The translations under genes were made by a program, and so were the position numbers. From contig NC_058493.1 of the NCBI RefSeq assembly GCF_020382885.2, positions 18,570,999-18,634,998 on the forward strand: DNA of 64,000 nucleotides, read 5' to 3'. This DNA comes from Scatophagus argus. Taxonomy: Eukaryota > Chordata > Actinopteri > Scatophagidae. Shown piece by piece: positions 33,301 through 45,600 of the stretch; within the stretch, counting starts at the first letter, position 1, and each line of letters starts with the position of its first letter. The notes beneath the pieces were generated by a model. It was not told where the DNA came from. It saw only the letters and a list, made by a program, of their open reading frames with translations, and made no database searches.

Positions 33301-35417
33301 CCTTGACCTGGTCAGTTGTAGTATGCAAGAGCTACAGTTGTTGATCTGTTTTTTTGATCATTGAAACTCTTGTATTGAAATTTTGAAAAATGTCAAAGTA
33401 TAATTTCTTTGTATTTTCTCTGTTGGGTTCATTAGGATGAAACATTGGTTCACTGCAGTTTAAATGAGTTGGAGGATGCGGCACTTACCTTCCCTGTCCT
33501 CTTTCAAGATGTCATTTACCAGGTAAGTGCTGTCTTGCAGCAAGGTTTCCCTCAGTTTATTTCACAATGGCCACTAGAGGGGGATAAAGCCCCATTTATG
33601 AAAAGCATTGTTTTGAGTTGTAATACACTTCCAGAACTGTCAGCAGACAAAATGAAAAGTATTTCATTAAGAAGTGCTGTATGTTACAGCAGTGAATTTC
33701 TGGGTGGGGTCTGTGGTCTAATTTGTGTCAGTTTAGGAGTCCTTCATATGAAAAAGTTTGGGAACCCCTGTGTTATTTATAGAGCTTGATTTACTTCTAG
33801 TCTCTCATGGCAGTGAACTGCAGTAAATATCGTCTGTTTGATCATAAATATTTGCTCACCACTGGTCTGTTGCCACATGCAGGTGTATGTACGCCTGAGG
33901 CCGTTCTTCAGAGAGTTTCTGGAGCGCATGTCTCAAATCTATGAGGTAAATATAACCTGGCTACACCTGTTAATTAATCATAATTGTGTCAAATTTGAAA
34001 ATTTACGTTTTTATTTTCTCGCTTTCCCAGATCATCCTTTTTACAGCTTCTAAAAAGGTGTATGCAGATAAACTGCTCAACATCTTGGATCCTAAAAAGC
34101 AGCTAGTGAGGTATGGTGTGTTTTGTGTTATACTTGCACAACAAGTTTGAAAAGATGCAGAGCACCGGTGTTGGCAGGCCATGTTGTTGAGGTGTCAGTG
34201 TTGTGGTTTTTCTGAATTATTGATTACTCTGACCTTGTCACTGATTACTTTTTTCTCCCTGTTTCTCTTCCTCTTTCCTTTCATTTCCAATGGTAACTGT
34301 AGACACAGGTTGTTTCGTGAGCACTGCGTCTGTGTCCAGGGAAACTACATCAAAGACCTCAACATCTTGGGCAGAGATCTGTCAAAGACCATCATCATTG
34401 ACAATTCACCGCAAGCCTTTGCATATCAGGTGATCGCCTAAACAAGATGTAACACTCGAGCTGTTGTATTACCTTATTGTCAACAAGTATCAACAACATT
34501 AGTAATTGTCATCCAAGTAAACCAAAGGAGAAAGAACAGCAACATTCCTTTCTCCATGATCAAAATGTAGATTTTGGCCTCAGAATGAGGTAGCAATCTT
34601 TTAAGATCTTTTTTTTTTTAATCACTTGACATCCCAACTTGATATGCCTGTTGAGGATCAAGTATTTGGTCATTTGTGTGTCTGTGCATATCCGTCCACA
34701 GCCAGTCTTGCATACTACTTTTTTGCACATTTATGGGCGTATGCTGAAGGACCTCTTGTGGTTGCAGTGATGGCTGGTTTTAGAAAAATCAGTTTTATCT
34801 ACACCTCTGTTTTCCTATGTCAGTCAACTTCTGCTTCAGTTTGGAAACTTGTTGTTGCCAGGTTAAACGTTGCTAAAGGCATTTCCAGACACCAGCTACA
34901 CTCAAAACCAGGCTCAACTAGTCTTGTGCAGGCCACATTGTTTGGGCTCATCTGCAGATTAATTCCTACCCAATCGCTTACAATCTACTAATGTTAGGCT
35001 CAATACAAGATCAATAAATCAATTTTATGGCTGGAGCAGCACATTTGAGTTTCTTTAAAAATACAAAGGAGTAATTGATTATCATTGACATGTTGTTTGG
35101 TCCCTGCAGTTGTCCAATGGGATTCCCATAGAGAGCTGGTTCATGGACAAGAATGACAATGAGCTGCTGAAGCTGGTGCCCTTCCTGGAGAAGTTGGTTG
35201 AGATGGTAAGATGTCCCTCTGTTTATTAGCAACTGTAGGACCTGTTACAACAGCTACATCCAAGTAATATTTGACCATTTCAGTAAGAGTAATCTAATTT
35301 CTTCTCATCTCCCCCTGTTGTGGTTTCTTCTTGTCCTGCTGAACTCATCAGAATGAGGATGTGCGGCCACACGTTCGGGACAGGTTTCGGCTTCATGACC
35401 TGTTGCCCCCTGATTGA
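30352..35417 (+). CDS. ctdspl2: CTD small phosphatase-like protein 2
   Basis: Nuclear protein serine phosphatase of the FCP/SCP (HAD) family, related to enzymes that act on the RNA polymerase II C-terminal domain; CTDSPL2 is also reported to act on SMADs. Twelve coding exons: 30352-30519, 31384-31522, 31615-31764, 32037-32285, 32431-32527, 33199-33310, 33436-33522, 33883-33945, 34031-34110, 34303-34429, 35110-35205, 35352-35417 (TGA 35415-35417). They total 1434 nt, 477 aa (human is about 466). The N-terminus [11 protein letters not shown] and SIKKFI-like [10 protein letters not shown] are family-specific and basic, fitting nuclear targeting. [17 protein letters not shown] is a conserved island in the variable half. 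The catalytic motif DLDETLV (residues 304-310; D304 nucleophile, D306 acid) is split by the intron 33311-33435. The second motif is DNSPQAF (415-421). The protein ends [10 protein letters not shown]. All motifs are intact. Confidence 0.97.
33540..33790. repeat. Possible hAT-type element end in a ctdspl2 intron
   Basis: The sequence 'aaaaagtttgggaacccctg' (about 33752-33771) is the complement of a hAT-type terminus (CAGGGGTTCCCAAACTTTTT). The corresponding left end is not clear, and the intron is only 360 bp long, so most of it may be a small degenerate element. Confidence 0.4.
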
Positions 35418-38355
35418 ACTTGACCAGTCTCTCAGATCGGGACAACATGAAAAGACTAAAAGCAACATGCGTGTAAAAAGCCCCTCTTTGGATTACAAAC
35501 TACAACATTGCCATTACTGTTAAAATTTTAGCCTTTTTTCTTCCTTTTTTTCGTTTTAATTTTTGTTTTTAAATCCACCCTTGCTTTTTAAAAAAAAAAA
35601 GAAAAAAAAAAACTTCAAAAGAAAAAACATTTTTAAAGATCTGGGTGAAATTTTCTAAGTATCTAAATGTATAGGTGAAATTACACACAGTATGAACAAG
35701 CCCAGGTAAACGCCTCTTTTTGACTGACTCTCATGCTGTGGAGCCGGATGATGTCTCCACACTAAATTCTGAAGTCTTGGTGCTGGTTTAGTAGGTATGA
35801 AAATGCCACCTGGAAAAGAGGAACTCCACCCCAGCTGAGTCCCTGAACCCAAACCAACCCCTGGTGCTCACGCTGTTGACACTGACAAATAACGACACTC
35901 TGAGGCTACAGACCATTTTCAGCAGGAATGACTGGCCTGTAAATCAATCTGTGCATGTGTGTACGTTTACTCCTAGCCACACACTCACGCCCACTGATTT
36001 GGTGTTCTGCAAACCTACAGTCTGTAGCCTTTAAAATCATATGCATTCCTCTGTAGCTGAGTCAAGTTTCTATTGTTGGTTGCAGATTTTTATTTTTTTT
36101 TTTCTGGTAAAACTGTTTCCTTTTTTTTTTTTTAAAAAAAAAAGAAAAAAGAACATAGCGTTTCAAAATGTTTTTCTTCTGTTTGTGAGATCTGATATTT
36201 TGAAAGGGGTCATGTAAGTTTTATTGTATGCCTTTTCCTTGTAGGAGAACTTGGGTGCATATTAAAGACGGTCCACTGCATAGTCGAATGAAATGGAATA
36301 AATCCAGAACTTTTAAGTATAGTTTGTTCTTGTTCTAACAACTAGAGGTTTAAATCAATGTTTTGGCTTCACTGTGGACGCAACGTGGCTCCTTAATTAA
36401 ATGTTAGGCAGTTAAGAGTCTTCTTACCTGAAAATCTGACATATTGTAAAGGTTTGAGGGCTTTCATTTTCAAAGTGATATGTGTCGATGTTAACCTTTC
36501 TTTATTGATATTATTTGATTTGTCTATAATCAGTATTGTCTTTTACGCCTAATCAAGTATTCTGGCTAAATCAGAGCTCTGTTTCTTTTAGTGGTAAAGT
36601 GTAATTTGATGGCTATGTCGGTAGCATTATGACTAATGTAGCACATCTCTACCAGTGTGTCATGAAGTCTACCCGTGGTAGAAATCTATGGCCAGACCTT
36701 GTACCAGCCATATCTGGCACCAGCAACATACTGTTTTAGCAGTTAGCTTCACTGACTGCTCCTCTACTTGTCGGTTTCATACTTTTTACTTTAATGCTTT
36801 TGTTTGTTTTCCTCGTTATGTTTAGCACAGTTTAAAACGTGTTTAAGAATGGTAACTATATGAATGTGTATTTGCCCAACTTCAGCCTGGACACTCAAGC
36901 CAAACTGACATTTAACTCTTCTGTGGTTTCAACTTGATTTATTTAACAGTGAGACAAACAGTAAAATGAAATGTAGATGTTGTGCTGGCATCTTTTACAA
37001 GCCTATACCTTGAGCAGAAAGCTCAAACAGTCATACAAGGCTGTCTTCTGCCATCGCCCAAACATTGAAGAGTTAACTTGAATCTGTGTGACAATTTGGC
37101 ATGCGTTGTTGAACTTTTTTCAGTTCACTTTTAAATCAAAGTGCATTTTTATGTTAAAGTAAATGTGAGTGTTAGGATTTGTCTGGGTTGCCTGTACAGT
37201 GCCATATGATTCCTCTGCTCACAAGTTCCCTCCTCCCCTTTAGCATTTCCTGTGCTCTGCCCCCAAAAATGCTTAGCTGGAAAGAGACAATCAGACCTCA
37301 AAGCTCTGCAGATAAATGAAACCTGGAGACACTCACCCTTCCTCTCTGTTTTTCATTGTGCCGTTTGTGTTGTGTACTGTGATTCCACTAAGTTGTACCC
37401 CTTCCCATGAGTAAATGTGCCCTGCCCAAACAATCCCTGCTGCTCATGCAATGCAGGTTCTGTAAAGAGATGGTTTCCATCTGTTCAGCGCCCGTCTGTC
37501 TTTGCCTTTATTCACCAGACGTTAGTAGTCAGAAATTAGAGTCAATTTGTATTCAAGGAAAATTGTAACAGGGCACAAACGGTGTTTACTCAGACGTAAT
37601 GTTGTGAGTACACATGTTCAGACTATGAATGTAAATTGTACATGGGGTGAAGTCTTACTTGTCTTTCCGAATTCCTTGTGTTCGCTCCTCGTCAACTCGA
37701 ACAAATGGAGTGGGGATGGCAGCTTATAATCTGTCATTCACATGTTGAAGAGGAGGAAAGATCAATGTGCATGGAAGAGGAAACATGTCTTGAGGTCCCA
37801 CCATGTTAGCCCAAGTTTCCCCCCCCCCCCCCCCCCCCCCCCCCATGACCTCTCACCATCCTGACTGCCAACTTTTAGTATGCAAGCCTCACTTTGATAG
37901 TGTGATGTAGCCCAGGTGTGCTCGTGTCCTCAGTGGGCTGTGTGATTATGTATAATTATCAGTCATGGCTTGCTTCTGAAGGATCGGTGGGAGGCATTTG
38001 ATACTTTTCATCCAGCTCATTTATATGTGCATTACCAGTTTATTGTACACTTGAGTGTTGTACAATACATGCAGCTTCATGTTTTAAAAAAAAATCCTTA
38101 AAGTAAGGAAAATCTTTTGTATTTTTGATTTCAAAAGGCATGTCATATCTACTTTTTAAATGTATTAATGAAGATTTAACTTTACTTCAGATGGAGTGTT
38201 TTTTTTTTCTTACAAATATCTGTATGTTTAGTTTAGCGCAATGTTACTGAACTGTTAAACTTAGCATGTAGAGAATACAGCTTGCTTTGTGGGAAAGTCC
38301 TGAATTAAATTTTAATCATGGCACTTTTTCTGCAGAAAAGAGCAATGGTGTTAAT

Positions 38356-38386
<31 letters not shown>

Positions 38387-38735
38387 TCCAATATCCGTTA
38401 AGCCATTTTACTTGCAAGAATTGCTATTTGTGCTGAAGATGTATTTAAAATGTTTTAAGACATCTTTGTTAGCCATCAGGCTATATACTATTGTAAAGTG
38501 TATATACAGTTACATTGAATTTCTGAAACAAAGTTTTAAAGTTAAAAACCTCTTGCATGCCCTTTGTTTTCATTTGTCTGGACTGTCTGAGATTGTGCTG
38601 GAAATGTGGGACAATTCATGGGTGTAAAGAGGACTAGTATTATGTAATGGTACGGTTAAATTGCACTTACGCTTTCCCCATTTTTGACTAACAGGGACAA
38701 ACTCACTTTGTGAATTGTTGTAAAATTAAAGTAGG
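35418..38735 (+). other. ctdspl2: ctdspl2 3' UTR and downstream flank
   Basis: Non-coding sequence with A- and T-runs. A canonical AATAAA at 36297-36302 could end a short UTR of about 0.9 kb. A second candidate, ATTAAA at 38725-38730, could end a long form. A run of 26 C lies at 37819-37844. I see no exon of another gene. Confidence 0.5.
37819..37844. repeat. Poly-C tract (C26)
   Basis: An uninterrupted run of 26 cytosines, with G on the other strand. It lies downstream of the proximal ctdspl2 polyadenylation signal. The length in a finished assembly is uncertain because homopolymers are poorly resolved. Confidence 0.95.
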
Positions 38736-39605
38736 TCCAACTGTGCCGTAGTCATTTCACCAGGGATTAATTAATTTGTAGTATTTTATCATTTGCCTGA
38801 TAACAGCCGCGGATATGTTAATGGCCATTTTAATTTTGAAATAGTCTTTTATGTTAACTCACAGCCTACCACTAATGTTTCCACTAATAGTAATATGTAT
38901 GACATCAAAGCCCTGAATCTGGAACATAGAAGAGCCTTCATGTTTCACCCGCATGTGTAAATGTTATTTGATAAAAGCTTGCGTTCAGCCACCTTAAACA
39001 ACGTAGGAAAAAAACAAACTAGAGTTGCTATTTGACCAACTAAATAAACCGCAACATCAGGCTGTATATATGGGAGTTACACACTAAGTTCTCTTTGCAG
39101 CACATGTAAATCCTCCAGCAGTCAGTCTGGTGTCTTCTGGCTTCTCTGACGGCACTCGGGTTTCAGACGCAGGACTTAATCAACACACTCCATTAATAAT
39201 TCAGCACCGACGGTCGGGCTTGTTGCTGGAATCCCTTCTGCGTTTCACAGCCCTCATTTCGCACCTACCTTTTCCCCTTTACTGGTGTCCTTAATTACGC
39301 TGCTTTCAGACCTGGTGTAGAGTTGCAGGCAGACAGGCTTGCAGTCTCTGTGAGCAAAGTGGCATGTAAGAGGGATCACCTCCTCGACCTGCTGCGCAGA
39401 GATGAAGTTTGAGCTATGAGCTTGTTGACTGCTTTTCCTTCAGCAAAGGCTGCCTCGGCACAGTTAACCAATATGAGGCCTGTTCTCAGCCTTGGCCTTC
39501 TCCCTCTGCTGAGTATCTCTTCCACATCAGCAGGATAAAACTAAGTGGATTTATTTATTTTTATATCTGGAGGTGACTGCTTGCATTTGATTGAGGACAG
39601 TTACG
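38736..39605. other. Intergenic region and probable strc 5' flank
   Basis: There is no open frame with a recognisable product and no marked CpG enrichment, which fits a tissue-restricted gene downstream. No clear TATA box is placed with confidence. Confidence 0.45.
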
Positions 39606-42600
39606 ATGTGGCCGACTCCAGCTGCTTGCATGGTGTGCATCCTATTTGGTAAGTAGACTGCAACATAACATTTCAGAAGCTTCTCTGAAAGCTTGTATTG
39701 TGCTCTTCCACTGAGGTGGCAATATCTAGTCATCAGTGTTTAACAAGCAGTCGGCAAGGAAAGTTTATTATCTTGATGAGATAAGCTTGTTGAAAGACTT
39801 GTAATCACTGTGTTGCTGTAGGCTATAAGTATTGCACACATAATACTGATGTATTTTTTGTCATATTAAAAATCCTGCTTGGAGAGGTAGAATTCCACAT
39901 GCCACATTCCTTTTTCCTAGTGTCACTGTGGACCAACAGAAACGAATATTTGCTGTTTTTTGTTTGCTTGTTTTCTTAATATCTACAGGGATCATATGTG
40001 ACGTCAAGCAAGTGTATCCACAACCCAATTTAATACAAAGAAAGACTGACCAGACTCGTGATCAGGACACCAAGTTAGAGGAAGACATCCAGAGAGTTAT
40101 TAATCAAATCCACTCTTTGTCTGGTGAAAATAAAAATACACGCAGCCTCAGTGACTCATCCACAGGAGAGGATTTTGACTTAAAAGCATATTATGGTGCT
40201 CTGAGTAACTTATACACTGTCTCTCAACCACTGCTGAGCGAAAGATTCATTAATGACCTTCCCAGAACTTTAGTTTGTATTCTGTCAGGGAGACAGGACT
40301 GCGGACTGGAGGCAGAACTAACGAAGACCGTGTCTCTGGAGTTAGTAAAACCACTGTTGACGTTTGTGTCGTCTCTGAGATCCCAGACGTGCGCTCCACT
40401 GAACGGAGATGGAGAGCCAGACGGCTTCCTGAGGGCCTACCTCAGGACGGGGGAATCGGCGACTGCAGCATTAAATGGTTTTCAGCTTCCATTTGTAAAC
40501 ATCCTGTCGAGTCTCCCTCTTTCTGGGAATTTGATGAGCGCTGTGAGCAACATTGTGGATGCAGCGGTCAAATATGTCTCAGAGTTTATGGCAACGTTAC
40601 TCCAAGTACCAATGGAATATGTCCAAATAGGTTTACAGTTTGGAATTAGAATACCATCTTTAGATGGAAAAGAGACCTGTGAACAAGGTAAAACATTTTT
40701 TTTTCGAGTATAAACTTAATTTTCTAATGCTGTGCTGTGTGATATTCAGTTTATTACAAATCAAATTCTTTATGCGTATTAAATTGTTTGCCCACTTGTT
40801 CTGCAGGAGATCTCAAGCAGCTCATTATGTGGTAAGTCATAAGTGAAATTCACTTTTTCGGTATTAAAGCAGCCCTGACCATTAGTACTGCTATGGAGCA
40901 ATGTTTGTAAGAGTGGGTTTCCACACTTTTGTGATTGTGGATGCTGCAACGCTCATTAATGCTGCAGGTTTCCATAGACAGTATGACATGACTCAGAACT
41001 GAGGTGCTTCTTCAGTTTGAATCTTCATTGCAAACAATTAACAATTATGTTAGAAAATATTTTTGTACACAACTCTGTATATAAAAACTTAAGGTAGAAG
41101 TCAACTATGACTTCCAAGGTGAGTTTTGTAAGAAACTTAACTTCATGGCAGAAACATACAAAGAAGCAGCAAAGAAGAAAAGTGCAGCCTAGCAAACGCA
41201 GATGTAAACAATGTGGGATCTAAAATAAAAAACTGCCTTTTCATAATGTTTTATGAGAGAGGAAATACATTCATCTCAAGCGCTCACATAATGTGTTTTA
41301 GTCAGAAATGCTGAATGTCAACAGAAGAAGAATCAGCTTTATTGACAGTATATATATTTTTACATACACACACTGAATTTGTCTTCTGCATTTAACCCAT
41401 CCTTAGTTGAACACACACATGCAACACCCAGCAAATTACATGCAGTGAAACACACACAGGAGCAGTGGGCAGCATCAAGTGCCCGAGGAGCATATTGGGG
41501 GGTTAAGTGCCTTGCTCAAGGGCACATCAGCCAGCTAATGGAGGGGGGAGCATTTTTTTCGCATTAATCACTCCACCACACCCAAATTTTTCCTGCCTGT
41601 CCGGTAGGGGAATCGAACCGGTGACCCTCCGATCACAAGCCGCTTCTCCAACCTCTAGGCCACAGCTTCCCCCACACAACTTGTTGTCATGTCTCTGTGA
41701 AGTAACATACATTTTTTTTATTGAAACAATCTGGAATAATGATCAAATACCTGTTTTGTTTAGGGGGATGAAGAACAATGTGAGCTGGTCCTTCAGTAGC
41801 TCCATTATTGACATCTTCCTGGACATCTTGCTGACTCCAGAACAGTCTCTGTGCACATATCCAGGGACAGAGTGCCAGAATCCTCCCAGTGTCCCCTTCC
41901 AACGAAGCACGTCAGAGGCCACTGATAACAACCCCGACATCCTGCTAAAGTGCGATCGTCACAATCTAGCCAGGCTCAATGACACACTTTGTGCTGACAT
42001 CCTCAAGGGCTCAAGAGTGGGATCCTCTACATCAGTGCCCACCTTTTGCCAGGCACTGAGCTCCCTCAGTCCCACCCAAATGGAGAAGGTGTGGAGCAAC
42101 ATGTGTTATGCTATTCAAGCACTGGTGTCCCCACTTCTCAGCCGGTCGTCTGACTGTGGTGTTGGGAACGCACAGCCTCCCCTGGCTGTCACTCCTGCAT
42201 TTGACACTCAACCCCTCCTTCGAGTAGCCAGAGAAGCCTCCAACCTCAAACAGCTCGCCTGTAACTACAACAGCTGGTTAGAAAACAATGCAGTGGACGC
42301 TGTCCTCGTGTCACTGTGCAGTGATAATGAACGTGAGGAGTTTGTGAGGCAGGTGTGTAGCAATGCTTTGTTGATGCAAAAGCTGCTCTCGGATAAGATG
42401 AACAGCTGGCTGTATGGATACTGTGGCAACTCCTCTGCAGACCCTGGATACATGGTGAGCCAGTTCTGCATCTATGAGCAGTGGATTGACCAGCCATCAG
42501 TCCCCGTGGACCCTGCCTTACTGGAGTTCTGCATGAGTCTGGACAGACCCAGACTGATCAAACTCATCTGTGAGCACACAGGTTTCTTCATGCTTTTATT

Positions 42601-45600
42601 CTCCAACCCTGAAAATGTGCGGCTTATGCCTAACTGTACAAACATGCCCCTACCACCACCACTCCCTGACATGAATTCATTTATGTTAGACTCTTGTCGT
42701 TACTCAGAGTGGCATGATGTGAAACAAATTACCATTGATGTTTTGTCCAAGTGCATCCGCCTTGATAACAGTGGTTTTACTCAAGCGGTTTGTTCCAACA
42801 AAACGTTTCTAAATATCCTGCTGCGCAACGCTGCAAATGCCTGGCTTGAAGATCACTGCAACACCTCTCTTAGCCTCATACCCTCTGAGCCGACCCAGCC
42901 CTTCGACGTTGCAGGCTGGTGCGACTACCACACGTGGGGAGAACGGCAAGTGGACGATTCAGTGGTTGGCCTCTGCTGGCAATATGATCAGCTGGCTTTT
43001 CAGAAGAATGTCTGCTGCAAATCATCTGTGTTTCAAAAGCTTTTACAAAACCCCCAGAACCAATGGTTAACATCGGTCTGCACCAACATAGATGAAATAG
43101 AGGAAACAGCAGTGTTACCACAGGTGGGTTTTTTCTTTGTTTTTTTTTTACCTGAACTGATCTGTATCCAAAGTCTTATCAAAAAAGGATCCTAATTTGA
43201 AGTCTCATTTAGACTAGACATAGACAAATGTAAGAGGATCTTCATCAGCACAAGTTACAGACCATATAATTCCAGACATGTGAAAAGGCTGTCAGACCCA
43301 TAGCAATGAGTAGTCAGGAGAACTGAAGTAAAAAGGTGAATGAATCCATTGGCTACTTGGGTGTAGTCTTTTGACTTAAAAGGAAACCAGAATGAATACA
43401 TGGACAATGAGTGTATTGTTTGAATCTGTGTACAACCACACTTCCCAATATATGAGTTTTGGACTCTTTATGCGCTCATGTTCATATGCACAACAAAAAA
43501 CTAAAGGCAGTAGTATTATTGACGTGACCGAGAACAGAAAACCATGACAGAAAACAAGCTAAAATATTATTTTACAGAATTTGTGTTCTGATGTTGAATT
43601 CATTATCTGTTCTTCAGGTATGCAAGTACTCTGAGTGGACACGTCCCATCATTGTGGACATGACTGAACTAGCTCTCTGCGCTGAGATCGACCGCCTTAA
43701 CTTCACCTCCAAAGTCTGCGCCAATGATACAGTCCTCCAGAACCTGTTGGCCAATCAGGACAACACCTGGTTAATACAGCACTGTGCTAACCATTCAAAT
43801 CCAGGGATAACTCCTGGAGGAAGTGGAGGACAAGATGGAGGCCTGACTGGATTCCACCCCGCAGAGCAGTGCCAGTACTCCAGCTGGATCTTGTCTCTTC
43901 CAGACGCAGCACTCCTGACTCTATGCTGGGAGCGTGACCAGGCCAATTTTGTCTCCTCTATCTGCCCTAATGCTGGTCTTCTCTTTTTGCTGTCCCATGA
44001 GCCGTCTAGTGCGTGGGTGGCCAGCATGTGTAACACCTACACCAACTACACCACTGTCACCTCCACCACCAACAACAGCACCAGTGCAGAGTCTAATTTT
44101 TGCCTGGCCAAAAGCCTGTTGAGGCAGTTCAACTGGACCTGCTCCGCTGACCTGACCTCAGCCTGCCAGCCTGGGGCCAGTCAGAATATGGCCCTGCAGA
44201 TGATGGTGCGCTGCTGGGTGGAGAGTATGGAGTCCAGGGTGAAGAATCTGCTGACTCCACCTGTGGCCACTGTGTTGGATCAAGCCGTCAGCACGACTGT
44301 GGTGATCCTGTTGGCCCTGGAGGAGGTCCAGAACACCTCGCTGCATGTCACTGAGAACATCAGAGGGCACGTGTTAGCGTCTATTGTTCGCTATCTCGAG
44401 AGGGAAAGCAACTTTGACAAAAAGAGGGTCTTGCTGCAGTGCTTTGGGGTTGGTAGTTTCAATGTACAGTATTTGCTTAAAAAGAAACATAACTTGCTAT
44501 TGGTGTTGGAAGTGGTATAAGTACAAAATAGCATGGAATGAAATATCTAAGTAAAGTACCTCAAATTTCTACTGGGGTACAGCAGTGAAGTAAATGTATG
44601 TGGATACATTCCACCACTGTTTCATATATTTGTCTTTGTATTTATTATTAATACTGTATGGATGAACTGGGATCCATTGGTCAGTGAGAATTAATCAATT
44701 AACATATTTTAGCACATTTTTCTGCAGGTTAATCATATTTTGAATCAAGATTCTCCCACATATTTTATTTATAGAGCTCAATCAGTTTCTCTGTACAACA
44801 ATTCATTGACTTTATAGCTTATCTAATTATTCATCCATATCAGTTACCATTAGTGTGGTTGTATAGCAGTTGACCTCCAGTGTACAGCCAGCCTACAGCT
44901 GGTGTACGGTTACACTCCTGTCATGGATATCGACATAATGAATGACTTCCTCTGGGTGTAATCTCTACTGCCTTACACTTGATTCGACAATTACAATAAT
45001 GTGTCAAAACAGACTCCCAGATTATATGGTACCACTAATCCCTTTGTTAACAATGTCACAACCCTGTGTTATGTGTGTGTGTGTTTCCCTTCTGTAGAGG
45101 GCCTTAACGAAATTGATGCAGACGGCCAGAGACCTGACCAGTGATGAATTCTTCGTCATTAAGGTGACTTTAAACCACAGCTTTAATGTTAACGTAAGGG
45201 AATCTGTTGGTTAGTACACTGCTTTGGTCCAGACTGAAATATCACAACAACTGTTGGATGAATTTCCATAAAAATTTGTACAACATTCACGATCCTTAGA
45301 AGATGAATCGTAACTGACTTTGCTGATCCTTTGACTAATCCTAGTGCCATAAGTAGGATAAACCTTTTACTTATACCATGATAATATGTCAACAGATGGT
45401 GCCAACATTCATGGTCCCAGGCAGTGTTACTTAACTTTGGGGATCCCCTGGCTGTACTTTCAGTTTAGTGCTATTATGTTCTAATACAGCAACCTAAAAT
45501 GGTGAACGCAGTAAATATTATATCTGCTTAGCACAAGTTAGCATGCAGACATCACCATTTAGACAGCAGTGCTTAACCACAATCTCACACAGCTGCTAGC

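Noticed and set aside
34626-34991. A 121-codon open frame in a ctdspl2 intron
   Set aside because: It lies within the intron 34430-35109, has no recognisable domain, and flanking exons join in frame without it.
39928-39988. A start of strc at 39928 in the same frame as exon 2
   Set aside because: The codon is GTG, and the stretch is the polypyrimidine tract before an acceptor. An upstream exon with ATG at 39606 supplies a signal peptide in the correct phase.
41507-41763. Extension of strc exon 4 upstream to the first in-frame ATG
   Set aside because: This part is SINE and intron sequence. The acceptor at 41762-41763 joins in phase with the 25-nt exon and restores the W-G motif found in human stereocilin.
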